Shown here: positions 20,141 to 28,812 of the stretch, piece by piece
Position numbering within the stretch: position 1 is the first letter of the stretch
How the letters are laid out: the number at the start of each line of letters is the position of its first letter
From: Muribaculaceae bacterium
Lineage (GTDB): Bacteria; Bacteroidota; Bacteroidia; Bacteroidales; Muribaculaceae
Length of the DNA: 61,535 bases
NCBI GenBank assembly: GCA_017629835.1
Contig: JAGBWK010000068.1
Location: 1-61,535, forward strand
Reading direction: 5' to 3'
Program-made: the position numbers and the translations under genes
Notes under the pieces: generated by a model
What the model was told of the DNA's origin: nothing
Database searches by the model: none
Seen by the model: the letters and a program-made list of their open reading frames with translations, nothing else

Positions 20141-20935
20141 TTACGGGAGAGGAGTTCCAACCTTGCGTTCTTCCAATCGCCGGCGCAAAAATCTCGGCAA
20201 AAACTTAATATGCTGCCATAAAGCACACATTAACCCATAATATTCATACATTATCCGCAGTCGCTCACGCAACGACGATATTCTATGGCCAGTAGTTTGT
20301 CCTTCATTCAAAAAGTCAGCAATTGTTCCGTCGAGATAAACATTCTTTTTCGAGCGCTGTAAGCAGCAGATACACCAATCATAATCCGACGAATATCTGT
20401 AACGCAAATCATACATCGGTGCGATTTCTCGCTTAACAACGAATGATTGATGACACACAACCATTCCATTCTTAAAACTGCTAAAAGTCAGTCGTTTAGG
20501 CGCCCGCAAATGGCGCTCTGCAACTTTATTCCCTTCGATATCGACTATATCAGTCTGACCGTAAACAATGTCGGGGTAATCGTTCGAAACTATACTCTCG
20601 GCTATCTGCGACAATGTTTCAGAGCTATGGAATGAATCGCCTGCATTTAGAAACAAAACATACATCCCCTGTGTACGCACAAGGCCCTTATTCATAGCAT
20701 CATAAATCCCGTTATCGGGTTCTGAGACAAGGTCAAGTTGCTTTATGTTGGAGTCATAAATCATTGACAATGTTTCGTCAGTCGACCCACCGTCGCACAC
20801 TATCCACTCAAAGTTTGAGTATGTTTGTTTCGCCAACGATGAAATAGTCCGCCCAATCGTTTTCGATGCGTTAAAACACACTGTAACGACCGTTATTAAT
20901 GGCTTATTTGAATGTTGACTATAGACTGTTCCCAT
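20141..20935 (-). CDS. family 2 glycosyltransferase (WcaE-like)
   Basis: 264 aa GT-A enzyme. ITVVTVCFNASKTI opens the fold; WIVCDGGSTDET and DNGIYDAMNKGL are typical of the WcaE/EpsE-like branch; the metal site is in LFLNAGDSF (about residue 100-108). Donor and acceptor unknown. The C-terminus (RFLRRRLEERK) is basic. It stands alone between ruvC and tRNA-Arg, transcribed from the tRNA side, and no sugar-pathway neighbours are seen. Confidence 0.88.
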   Translation of the reverse strand: MGTVYSQHSNKPLITVVTVCFNASKTIGRTISSLAKQTYSNFEWIVCDGGSTDETLSMIYDSNIKQLDLVSEPDNGIYDAMNKGLVRTQGMYVLFLNAGDSFHSSETLSQIAESIVSNDYPDIVYGQTDIVDIEGNKVAERHLRAPKRLTFSSFKNGMVVCHQSFVVKREIAPMYDLRYRYSSDYDWCICCLQRSKKNVYLDGTIADFLNEGQTTGHRISSLRERLRIMYEYYGLMCALWQHIKFLPRFLRRRLEERKVGTPLP

Positions 20936-20990
20936 TTATTGATGCTATTATGGTTATTCTTCTATGTAATTTCAAAGAATAACTTTGGGA

Positions 20991-21022
20991 CAAAAAGCTT
21001 GCTAACGACGTGTGAAACAAGC
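20991..21022 (-). terminator. probable terminator of tRNA-Arg
   Basis: On the minus strand, just after the tRNA: GCTTG (21018-21022) pairs with CAAGC (20997-21001) around a 16-base loop, followed by TTTTTG. A short stem, but well placed. Confidence 0.45.
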
Positions 21023-21035
21023 ATTTTTCATCTTG

Positions 21036-21107
21036 TATCCCCGTGGGGAGTCGAACCCCAATCGTTGGAACCGGAATCCAATATTCTATCCATTGAACTA
21101 CGGGGAC
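21036..21107 (-). tRNA. tRNA-Arg, anticodon CCG
   Basis: 72-nt cloverleaf on the minus strand. The acceptor arm GTCCCCG/CGGGGAT has a G-U first pair; discriminator A; anticodon stem TTGGA/TCCAA with loop TTCCGGT (anticodon CCG); T arm TGGGG/CCCCA with loop TTCGACT. No CCA is encoded. It reads CGG arginine codons. Confidence 0.93.
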
Positions 21108-21204
21108 ATCAAATCATACGGTTCATTACCGATTTTACGAACACAAATTTAAGCCTTATCGCCCAAATTTCCAAATCGCTATTATCGAATTTACAAAAGT
21201 TTTG

Positions 21205-21212
21205 TATCTTTG
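21205..21212 (+). promoter_or_regulatory. ung promoter -7 box
   Basis: TATCTTTG, an exact -7 element, 26 bases before the ung ATG. No clear -33 TTTG. Confidence 0.55.
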
Positions 21213-21238
21213 CAAATAAGAGAATATTTTGATAAAAT

Positions 21239-21901
21239 ATGAATGTACGCATCGAAGACTCATGGCATAAAGCGCTCAGCAATGTTTGGGAATCGGAATA
21301 TTTCGCAAGATTAACCGACTTTGTTCGCCAGCAATATGCCAATACTACCGTTTATCCCCCTGCATCAAAGATTTTTGCAGCATTAGACGCATGCCCATTC
21401 GACAAAGTGAAGGTTGTAATCGTTGGACAAGACCCATATCATGGACCGGGGCAAGCCAACGGCTTATGCTTCTCAGTAAATGCAGATGTGCCACAACCAC
21501 CCTCGCTTGTCAATATCTTGAAAGAGGTAGCCGCAAACACTGGTCAAGATGTCTCTAACGTTAGCGACCTTATGCGTTGGGCAAAGCAGGGTGTGCTATT
21601 GATTAACTCTGTATTGACGGTGGAGGCTTCACGCCCGGGCTCGCATGCCAACCGTGGGTGGGAGCAATTTACCGACGAGATTATAGCTAAATTAAACTCT
21701 GGGCGAGAAAACATTGTCTTTATGCTGTGGGGAAGCTACGCCATAAAGAAAGGACAGCTAATCGACCGCTCACGCCACTGTGTACTAACATCGCCACACC
21801 CATCGCCTCTGTCAGCTTATCGAGGCTTCTTCGGCAACAGACATTTCTCTCTCGCAAACGAATATCTGCAACAACACAACCTATCCCCAATCCAATGGTA
21901 A
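21239..21901 (+). CDS. ung: uracil-DNA glycosylase
   Basis: Excises uracil from DNA at the start of base excision repair. Family 1 UDG: water-activating Asp65 in GQDPYHGPGQANG, LLINSVLTVE, and the DNA-intercalating loop SPHPSPLSAYRGFFG near the C-terminus. 220 aa, the usual length. Its stop overlaps the start of the next gene by seven bases, so the two are probably translationally coupled. Confidence 0.97.
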   Translation: MNVRIEDSWHKALSNVWESEYFARLTDFVRQQYANTTVYPPASKIFAALDACPFDKVKVVIVGQDPYHGPGQANGLCFSVNADVPQPPSLVNILKEVAANTGQDVSNVSDLMRWAKQGVLLINSVLTVEASRPGSHANRGWEQFTDEIIAKLNSGRENIVFMLWGSYAIKKGQLIDRSRHCVLTSPHPSPLSAYRGFFGNRHFSLANEYLQQHNLSPIQW

Positions 21902-23154
21902 GAATCTACGTCACACTCACAATATTGATACTCACAATAGCGAATGTTGCAGCTCAACATATCGACACTATGACAGGGGTATTCAACGACAATTTCAAGT
22001 CGTTGACTATACGCCTCGACGGGAATCAGTTTGCACCTCCAATTATATTTCTCGGCAGTGACGACCACCTAATCATCAACTTTGACGAACTTGCCGAAGA
22101 GCGTAGCTACCTACGCTACAAAGTGCTCCACTGCAATGCCAATTGGCAGCCGTCTATGTTGGTCGAATCGGAATATGTCGACGGATTCAATATGGCTGAA
22201 ATCGAAGAGTGGGACTACTCGCGCATCGCTCTTACTCACTATATCAACTACAATATCGTCGTCCCAAATGAGGATATGAACTTCCTCGTATCGGGCAATT
22301 ACTTGCTTCAAGTTTACAACGAAGATGACCCCGACACAATATTGCTGCAAGTGCGATTTATGGTCAGCGAACAAACAGCCGACGTCAGCGCCGATGTGCT
22401 ATCTGTTACCGACATCGACTACAACGACGCTCATCAGCAAGTATCTGTAATGGTCGATGCAACCAATGCCCATGTCGAAGACCCATTCAACGACTTGATG
22501 CTATACGTGAGCCAAAATGGCCGCCTTGACAACGAAGTTATGGTGCGCCAACCGCTTCGTACAATGGAAAAACGCGCCTATTATGAGCATCTTCGTCCTC
22601 TGATTTTCAAAGCTAGCAACGAATACCGCCGCATCGAAACGGTGTCGAACATCTATCCCGGAATGGGCGTAGAAACTATCGAATATTTCGAGCCATTCTA
22701 CCACGCTACTCTGCAAGCCGACTACCCACGATCTGAGTCAAAATATGAATACGACCAAACACAACATGGCCGATTCTTTATCCGCGAATACAATTCCGAT
22801 CGCTCCGACATCGAAGCTGATTACATCGCCACGCACTTTACTCTCGTAATGCCCGAATTAGAGGGTCAAATGGTGTTTCTCGACGGCGATTTCGTCAACC
22901 GTCGCTTCGATCCAAACTCAGTGATGACCTACAACCGTGCCACTGGCGCCTACGAAAAAACGCTCCTTCTCAAACAAGGAGCCTACAATTATCAATATCT
23001 GACCGTTGGAGCTGGACAACGCAATGGTCACACCCAATTAATTGAGGGCGACTATCACGAAACTGGCAACGAATACGTAGTCCGCGTGTATCACCGCCCT
23101 CGAGGCGAACGTTATGACCGACTGATTGGCGCAACAGTTGTTCAATTCAAATAA
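21895..23154 (+). CDS. type IX secretion system plug protein family (DUF5103)
   Basis: Secreted beta-rich protein of 419 aa from the ATG at 21895, which gives a clean signal peptide (MVRIYVTLTILILTIANVAAQ). The upstream in-frame extension to 21727 lies inside ung and is not credible. Matches the DUF5103 pattern: an N-terminal domain with PIIFLGSDDHLIINFDEL and SYLRYKVLHCNANWQPS, and an Ig-like C-terminal domain ending YHRPRGERYDRLIG. In Flavobacterium the family plugs the SprA translocon channel. No other type IX gene is present here, so its role in this organism is open. Confidence 0.82.
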   Translation: MVRIYVTLTILILTIANVAAQHIDTMTGVFNDNFKSLTIRLDGNQFAPPIIFLGSDDHLIINFDELAEERSYLRYKVLHCNANWQPSMLVESEYVDGFNMAEIEEWDYSRIALTHYINYNIVVPNEDMNFLVSGNYLLQVYNEDDPDTILLQVRFMVSEQTADVSADVLSVTDIDYNDAHQQVSVMVDATNAHVEDPFNDLMLYVSQNGRLDNEVMVRQPLRTMEKRAYYEHLRPLIFKASNEYRRIETVSNIYPGMGVETIEYFEPFYHATLQADYPRSESKYEYDQTQHGRFFIREYNSDRSDIEADYIATHFTLVMPELEGQMVFLDGDFVNRRFDPNSVMTYNRATGAYEKTLLLKQGAYNYQYLTVGAGQRNGHTQLIEGDYHETGNEYVVRVYHRPRGERYDRLIGATVVQFK

Positions 23155-23189
23155 AAATACTGAGCGCACAGTGATTAGTAATATTTCAA

Positions 23190-23804
23190 ATGGATACAGA
23201 AACTATTATGCTACAAATAAAAAATACTTTAGTGTCGCTCGACCTTGCCGAGCAATTCTTTTGCTGCGACCTCGACGCTTGCAAAGGAGAGTGTTGCATT
23301 GAGGGTGATGCTGGCGCACCTCTTACCGAAGCTGAAAAAGCCGAAATCGAACGCATCCTCCCCGAAATAATCGACGATATGATTCCTGCTGGACGTCGTG
23401 AGGTAGAAGCCAATGGCGTCGCATACATCGACGAAGAGGGCGACCTCGTAACAACCATTGTCGAAGGTAAAAACTGTGCATTTACTTGCTATGGCAAAGA
23501 CGGAATGTGTATGTGCGCTATCGAAAAAGCTTGTCGCGAAGGGCGCATCGATTTTCTGAAGCCTTCGTCGTGCCACCTCTACCCTCTTCGATTGACCGAA
23601 TACCCCGACTTCACAGCCGTCAATTATCATCGTTGGAAAATATGCAAGCCTGCCGAAACGCTCGGACGAAAACTCGGTTTGCGCCTTTATCAATTCCTTA
23701 AAGAGCCGTTAATCAAACGCTTCGGACAAGAATGGTACGATGAACTCTGCCTTGCTTGCGAAGCATACCTCGAACAATATGGCGACAACTCTCCTCGCCG
23801 CTAA
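23190..23804 (+). CDS. DUF3109 cysteine-rich protein
   Basis: 204 aa with cysteines arranged as in DUF3109: CCDLDACKGECC near residues 24-37, CAFTC and MCMCAIEKAC (about 95-113), SSCHLYPLR and KICKP (about 127-152), and CLACEAY near the end. This resembles the YkgJ-type metal or Fe-S binding families; the reaction is unknown. The start could also be Met7. It lies between the T9SS plug gene and an HD hydrolase, same direction, gaps of 35 and 42 bases. Confidence 0.85.
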   Translation: MDTETIMLQIKNTLVSLDLAEQFFCCDLDACKGECCIEGDAGAPLTEAEKAEIERILPEIIDDMIPAGRREVEANGVAYIDEEGDLVTTIVEGKNCAFTCYGKDGMCMCAIEKACREGRIDFLKPSSCHLYPLRLTEYPDFTAVNYHRWKICKPAETLGRKLGLRLYQFLKEPLIKRFGQEWYDELCLACEAYLEQYGDNSPRR

Positions 23805-23846
23805 AGCCGTAGATTTCAACCAATAATACCAAATCATCCAATTAAT

Positions 23847-24275
23847 ATGGAACATCTTCTTTCTAAAGCAGTAAGTCTTGCATTAAAAGCCCACGAAGGG
23901 CAGTTTGATAAATCAGGAATGCCCTACGCAGGACATATTATGCGAGTGATGAACGCAGGCAGAACTATCGACGAAAAGATTGCTGGAGTGTTGCACGACG
24001 TTGTTGAAGATACCGATTGGACATTTGAGGCTCTCCTTGAGAACGGCTTCCCGACACACATTGTTGATGCTCTGCGTTGCGTCACTAAATTAACCGACGA
24101 CGAGCCCTACGACCATTTTATTTCACGAGTGAAAACCAATCCTTTGGCAATTGCCGTTAAGATTAACGACCTTACCGACAATATGGATATTCGCAGATAC
24201 AACGAATTAACGGATTGGGATATTAAGCGATTGCGCAAGTATCATAAAGCATACAAAGAACTGGCTGAACTATAA
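23847..24275 (+). CDS. small HD-domain hydrolase (SpoT/MESH1-like)
   Basis: 142 aa single HD domain. Metal ligands fit: His in YAGHIMRV (about 30), HD in GVLHDVVEDT (about 51-52) and the distal Asp in KINDLTDNMD (about 111-116). The EDT after HD and the NDLTDN segment are typical of RelA/SpoT hydrolase domains, which remove pyrophosphate from (p)ppGpp. Whether this protein acts on alarmones or another nucleotide is not shown. No synthetase domain is attached. Confidence 0.78.
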   Translation: MEHLLSKAVSLALKAHEGQFDKSGMPYAGHIMRVMNAGRTIDEKIAGVLHDVVEDTDWTFEALLENGFPTHIVDALRCVTKLTDDEPYDHFISRVKTNPLAIAVKINDLTDNMDIRRYNELTDWDIKRLRKYHKAYKELAEL

Positions 24276-24304
24276 TCAATTAAACTAAGACTAACGACTA
24301 TAAT

Positions 24305-25261
24305 ATGAAAAAAGGAGCAAAAATTTCTATTTGGATAGCGCCAACAATATTGGTGATATTTTTGGCAATCGACATAGCTGCGTCACTCTTTTTGATAGAT
24401 TATAGTCTTAGTCCAAACATGCTCAGCAATAGCCGAATTTTCGAAAAATCAATAGCGAAAATCAAAGCCGACAACCCGCAAACTACAGAATGGATTGACA
24501 GCATTTTTAACGGTCAATTCAAAGATACAACAATCATCGACGACAGAGGCTATAAACTATTTGCAAGATATGCCCCAGCGAAAACGCCCACCGAAAAAAC
24601 AGCGATGATTGTCCATGGTTACCATTCAAGCAGTCTTGAGATGCTCCACATAGCATATATGTACCACCACGATTTGGGCTACAACATCTTCCTGCCCGAC
24701 CTTTTTGCCCATGGAGAGAGCGAAGGTGACCACGTTAGAATGGGGTGGTTTGACCGATTAGACGTAATGAGCTGGATGAATATCGCAAACGAGGTATTCG
24801 GCGGCGACACCAAAATGGTTGTTCACGGCATCTCTATGGGAGCAGCCACTACCATGATGATATCTGGCGAAGAGAACAAGCCATTTGTTAAAGCGTTCGT
24901 TGAAGATTGCGGCTACACAAGCGTGTGGGACGAGTTTGCAGGCGAACTAAAAGCTCAATTCAATCTACCAAAATTCCCCCTGTTATATTCAGCAAGCATA
25001 ATCAACGGAATAACCAAAGGCTGGGATTTCAAAAAAGCATCTGCGCTGAAACAAGTGGCAAAATGTAGCCTGCCAATGCTATTTATTCATGGCGATGCCG
25101 ATGATTTCGTACCCACATGGATGGTATATCCGCTTTATGAAGCAAAGCCTGAGCCAAAAGAACTATGGCTCACACCCGGAGTCGACCATGCGCGCTCTTA
25201 CCAGCGATACCCAACGGAATACACTCAATGCGTCCGCTCCTTCTTAGAAACCCACATCTGA
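24305..25261 (+). CDS. alpha/beta hydrolase with N-terminal membrane anchor
   Basis: 318 aa. One membrane span (about 10-32, IWIAPTILVIFLAIDIAASL) anchors an alpha/beta hydrolase domain. Oxyanion region VHGYHSS (about 102), nucleophile Ser in GISMG (about 178-182), acid Asp in HGDADDFVP (about 262) and His in GVDHARSY (about 298). It looks like the YqkD/BAAT-like serine hydrolases; the substrate is unknown. Last of the ung-to-hydrolase run. Confidence 0.85.
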   Translation: MKKGAKISIWIAPTILVIFLAIDIAASLFLIDYSLSPNMLSNSRIFEKSIAKIKADNPQTTEWIDSIFNGQFKDTTIIDDRGYKLFARYAPAKTPTEKTAMIVHGYHSSSLEMLHIAYMYHHDLGYNIFLPDLFAHGESEGDHVRMGWFDRLDVMSWMNIANEVFGGDTKMVVHGISMGAATTMMISGEENKPFVKAFVEDCGYTSVWDEFAGELKAQFNLPKFPLLYSASIINGITKGWDFKKASALKQVAKCSLPMLFIHGDADDFVPTWMVYPLYEAKPEPKELWLTPGVDHARSYQRYPTEYTQCVRSFLETHI

Positions 25262-25358
25262 ATCATACTATGCAGTTGATTATACCCGCCAAAGCAACAA
25301 TCAACAATGTAAAATCAATCTAAATAAGAGGGATGCGAAAATTTCGCTAAGCAAAAAA

Positions 25359-25390
25359 TTTGATTATATCAGAAAAATCGCCTACATTTG
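25359..25390 (+). promoter_or_regulatory. ferredoxin promoter
   Basis: TTTG (25359-25362), a 20-base spacer, then TACATTTG (25383-25390): both Bacteroidota elements with correct spacing, 46 bases before the ferredoxin ATG. Confidence 0.8.
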
Positions 25391-25436
25391 CATTGATTAT
25401 ACTAACAATTCGTAAAATCTCTAAAATTTACAAATC

Positions 25437-25607
25437 ATGGCTTACGTAATCACTGACAATTGCGTCGCTTGCGGTACTTGCCAAGGTGCATGCCCCGTTG
25501 ATGCTATTTCTGAAGGCGATATCTACAAAATCGATCCCGACACTTGCATCGAATGTGGCTCTTGCGCAGAAGTTTGCCCCAGCGAAGCTATCATCCCCGG
25601 CGAATAA
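25437..25607 (+). CDS. 2[4Fe-4S] ferredoxin
   Basis: 56-aa low-potential electron carrier, probably serving pyruvate:ferredoxin oxidoreductase-type enzymes and hydrogen or NADH-linked reactions. Two CxxCxxCxxxC clusters are complete: Cys9, 12, 15, 19 and Cys37, 40, 43, 47, each followed by Pro (clostridial type). It has its own promoter and terminator, so it is a single-gene transcript, and was probably strongly expressed. Confidence 0.95.
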   Translation: MAYVITDNCVACGTCQGACPVDAISEGDIYKIDPDTCIECGSCAEVCPSEAIIPGE

Positions 25608-25628
25608 TTAATTCCCGAGAAACGTTTC

Positions 25629-25667
25629 AAGCCGCGATTCCTAACCGTCTCGCGGTTTTTTTATTTT
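25629..25667 (+). terminator. ferredoxin terminator
   Basis: Stem AAGCCGCGA (25629-25637) with TCGCGGTTT (25650-25658), nine pairs with one G-T, a 12-base loop, then a long T tract. It lies 22 bases after the ferredoxin stop. Confidence 0.9.
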
Positions 25668-25678
25668 CACTATAATGT

Positions 25679-26485
25679 TTAGCGTGAGGCTGGGTTGGCG
25701 AGGAATCCTTTGAGTAGGTAACGTAAGCCCCACCAAAAGCGTAGCCGACCAGTTCGATGATTTCGCCATGCGAACAATGGCACACGCAAGATTCCGCTAA
25801 AGCCATAAACACGACGGATATATGCGCCATGAGCTTCAGGTAGGTCGGGACGCATCATCGGACGATTGCCTGTGCTCACCCCATTGTGAGTAGTAATAGT
25901 GATTGGGAAAAATACGCAATTCAATCCAGCATCAATGCAATCATGGAGGAATAAAGGGTCTTCGCAGCATCCATAGCGAGCATTTATCCCAAAGTTCTCA
26001 TTAAACTTTATCCCTTTAGCGAGCAACGAACTACGGCGGAATGCGATTTCAACACTCGACGGATAATAATTTTTCGGCATTCCCTCTGAGAGATTTACTA
26101 CCTTATCGGGGTACAGCTTGTTATCTCCATCGTATTTGAACATAGCCACATCAACATTCGGCTGACTTCGGAACGTCTCTAAAACCGCCAACAATTGCTG
26201 CTCCGTATATTGCAAATCATCATCAGCAATCAAGCAAACATCAGCTTCAGATAGCGAAATTGCGTTATTTCGATTTTTACTTAAGCCTTTTGAGTTGATT
26301 ATCGAAATGAGCACATCTGGTCGAGTCAACAACTCTGGAATCTCAATCAGCTTGTTTTCGGGATTCTGCAACGACACGACGTATCTAACGCCCTCAACTT
26401 GTGGCAAATTCATCTTCGTCACTCGCTGAAGACCTTCAACTCCGTAGGTTGAAATCAGCACATCTAATTTACCGTTGCTACTCAT
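25679..26485 (-). CDS. family 2-like glycosyltransferase
   Basis: 268 aa GT-A fold: LDVLISTYG start, SKGLSKNRNNAI, metal-binding ADDDL (about 87-91), and CCEDPLFLHDCIDAG (about 173-187), which fits the catalytic-base ED motif of GT2 enzymes. The C-terminal segment (RFWWGLRYLLKGFL) is amphipathic and may touch the membrane. Substrates unknown. It follows a GT-B enzyme (23-base gap), and the two probably act on one glycan. Confidence 0.85.
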   Translation of the reverse strand: MSSNGKLDVLISTYGVEGLQRVTKMNLPQVEGVRYVVSLQNPENKLIEIPELLTRPDVLISIINSKGLSKNRNNAISLSEADVCLIADDDLQYTEQQLLAVLETFRSQPNVDVAMFKYDGDNKLYPDKVVNLSEGMPKNYYPSSVEIAFRRSSLLAKGIKFNENFGINARYGCCEDPLFLHDCIDAGLNCVFFPITITTHNGVSTGNRPMMRPDLPEAHGAYIRRVYGFSGILRVPLFAWRNHRTGRLRFWWGLRYLLKGFLANPASR

Positions 26486-26508
26486 CTGTGAAAAGGTTAA
26501 CAGAGTTA

Positions 26509-27642
26509 TTATTTCCGACCGTTAAGTTGCTCATAAAATTGAATAAACCGTCGAGCTACAATATCAACATCATTATGCTTCTCGACAAATTCGCGACTTG
26601 CAATGCCAATCGAGCGTAATTTATCGGGGTTCAATACGAGATTTTCAAGCGTAGAATAAATTTGATTGTCATCGGGGACTACATTCTGAATCGGTCGATT
26701 TTCATTCTCACTGATGAAATCATAGAACTCCGACTCTCCCCCACTTACGGCTACCTTGCCATACGCCATAGCCAACATAGCAGTAGTAGCAGGCGTATAG
26801 GAATATAGTTGGTCGAGCACTATATGCGACGCCTCAATTCGCTTCAAAAATTCTTGATAAGGCAGATTCATCACCACATCAAGTTCACATCTATCGGGGT
26901 AAGTCGCCACAAGTCTCTGTGCCGCTGCAAGCAGTCGGTCGGTGCCTTTTTCCTTCATACGATTGCGATGAATAGCAATCATAAGTTTCACCTTTTCGGG
27001 TGTTTCAGGGATATAACTCGGAGCGATTGACTTGCAGTCGATTGGAATACCGCCATACGCCAACCTATCGGAAGCAACTTTCGTCGCTGCAACTTGATAG
27101 TATTCATAGAGCGCTGCTATAGTGCCGTCGGTATCAGTGTAAAATTTCTCGCACAATGCCCTCAACGCTGGAGCATCCCATTCAGCCAACTTTTTCGACG
27201 CTGACTTTGCATATTCAGTTGGTGCACCGTCAACTTGCCATTCATTGTATCGCAACGACGATGTTTTTCCGAAGCAATAATCGATATACGCAGGGTCAGT
27301 GCCGAGATAATTGTATATTACGCACTTATTATTGCGTCGAATTATATCGAATATCCGCGCCGTTCTGTTTGGTTTTAATTCAATAAAGGCATTACCGATA
27401 ACTGATACAATATCAAACCCTTTCAGGTCGAATTTAGCATATTTCAACGCCTTCAGCCATAAGCACAATCCGCCTAACTTACCCTTACATTTGCGCGATA
27501 AATCGATGTCACGAGCTATTTTCATCCACCCGCTACCAGCCGACGCAATCGTGACTTGATGTCCCATACGTCGAAGCCCTATAGCAAGACAGCGATGAAA
27601 GTTGCTCGCTTCGCCAAGTAAAAGTATCTTATAGCTTTTCAC
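26509..27642 (-). CDS. GT-B glycosyltransferase (GT4-like)
   Basis: 377 aa with two Rossmann-like halves: an N-terminal acceptor domain (KILLLGEASNFHRCLAIGLRRMGHQV) and a C-terminal donor domain with MIAIHRNRMKEKGTDRLLAA, HIVLDQLYSYTPATTAMLAMAYGK (about residues 276-300) and the EF(V)EKHND end. The usual E(x7)E is represented weakly around SGGESEFYDF. Substrates unknown. First gene of a two-gene glycosyltransferase unit, divergent from the DUF2027-Smr gene. Confidence 0.8.
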   Translation of the reverse strand: MKSYKILLLGEASNFHRCLAIGLRRMGHQVTIASAGSGWMKIARDIDLSRKCKGKLGGLCLWLKALKYAKFDLKGFDIVSVIGNAFIELKPNRTARIFDIIRRNNKCVIYNYLGTDPAYIDYCFGKTSSLRYNEWQVDGAPTEYAKSASKKLAEWDAPALRALCEKFYTDTDGTIAALYEYYQVAATKVASDRLAYGGIPIDCKSIAPSYIPETPEKVKLMIAIHRNRMKEKGTDRLLAAAQRLVATYPDRCELDVVMNLPYQEFLKRIEASHIVLDQLYSYTPATTAMLAMAYGKVAVSGGESEFYDFISENENRPIQNVVPDDNQIYSTLENLVLNPDKLRSIGIASREFVEKHNDVDIVARRFIQFYEQLNGRK

Positions 27643-27696
27643 ACCTCAAAGTTAAGAATTTGCATCGTAACACACATACATTAAACGTAAATTTCT

Positions 27697-27704
27697 TAAT
27701 TTTG
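27697..27704 (+). promoter_or_regulatory. promoter -7 box of the DUF2027-Smr gene
   Basis: TAATTTTG, 19 bases before the ATG at 27724. Confidence 0.5.
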
Positions 27705-27723
27705 CATTAAAATATCGAATAAA

Positions 27724-28800
27724 ATGGCAAAAATTGGAGATACTGTAAGATTTTTGAACTCAATTGGTGGTGGTCGCATCGTCAAAATTGAGGGAAACAT
27801 TGCTCACGTCGAAGACGCCGACGGATTTGAAGTGCCTATGCTTCTGCGTGAATGTGTGGTTGTAATGGAAGCCGAAAAGCAAGCCAAAATCACAGCAGCC
27901 GCCGAAGCTGAGGTTGCAGGCAAAGCTCCCAAGGGAGCTAAAGACACATCGGCACCCAAGCCTGAGCCTGCCCCACTGCCAGTAATCGAAACGGCTGAAG
28001 GCAACAAAATCAATGTCGAATTAGCATTTGAGCCTTTGGAACTCAAAAAGTTATCAACCACCGATTTTGAAATCACATTAGTCAACGATTCCAACTATTA
28101 CCTCAACTTCGTCTACGCTACTCGTGCCGACGGCGACAATGAATGGACACTATGCAAAGCCGACACCGTCGAGCCCAACATAATGCTATCACTCGGCCAG
28201 CTAAAAGCTTCCGAAATCAATTCGGTTGAGAACATACTGTTTCAATGCGTTGCCTACAAGAATGACCGCACGTTTGAACTCAAGCAACCAGCATCGGTCA
28301 ATCTGCATGTCGACACCACAAAGTTCTGCAAATTGCACTGCTTCCGCGCCGGCGACTATTTCGATGCACCTGTGCTATCATTCCGCTTAGTCGCCGACGA
28401 CAAGTCCTACGCCCCTATTAAAGTTTCAGCCAACGACCTTGAGGAAGCGATGCGCCAAAAACGTGCCGCCGACCGCCCCGTAGCTCGACCAATAAAGAAG
28501 CGCCCCATAAAAGGCTCAGACATACTGGAAGTTGACTTGCATATCTACGAGTTAATCGACAATACCAACGGAATGTCGCGCGCCGATATGCTCAATCTCC
28601 AAATCGACGAATTTCGTCGCGTAATGGACGCCAACCTCAAAAACCACGGCAAAAAGATAGTATTCATCCATGGTAAAGGGGAAGGCATCCTGCGCCAAGC
28701 ATTGCTCAAAGAGCTGAACCACCGATACAAAGGTCACGACGTTTGCGACGCATCATTCCGCGAATATGGATTTGGCGCAACACAAGTAACAATCCACTAA
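27724..28800 (+). CDS. DUF2027 and Smr domain protein
   Basis: 358 aa. The N-terminal part (about 1-45, GDTVRFLNSIGGGRIVKIEG) is a small barrel like that in MutS2-type proteins, then an Ala/Pro-rich linker (about 55-95), a DUF2027 beta domain (about 98-235), and a C-terminal Smr domain (about 270-358) with EVDLHIYEL and the FIHGKGEGILRQAL motif. Smr domains cleave nucleic acid or ribosome-associated RNA in relatives such as MutS2 and SmrB. The substrate here is unknown. Confidence 0.85.
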   Translation: MAKIGDTVRFLNSIGGGRIVKIEGNIAHVEDADGFEVPMLLRECVVVMEAEKQAKITAAAEAEVAGKAPKGAKDTSAPKPEPAPLPVIETAEGNKINVELAFEPLELKKLSTTDFEITLVNDSNYYLNFVYATRADGDNEWTLCKADTVEPNIMLSLGQLKASEINSVENILFQCVAYKNDRTFELKQPASVNLHVDTTKFCKLHCFRAGDYFDAPVLSFRLVADDKSYAPIKVSANDLEEAMRQKRAADRPVARPIKKRPIKGSDILEVDLHIYELIDNTNGMSRADMLNLQIDEFRRVMDANLKNHGKKIVFIHGKGEGILRQALLKELNHRYKGHDVCDASFREYGFGATQVTIH

Positions 28801-28812
28801 TACGTCAGCCCA

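Noticed and set aside
21727..21894. N-terminal extension of the T9SS plug gene
   Set aside because: It lies within ung in another frame, and the ATG at 21895 gives a clean signal peptide.
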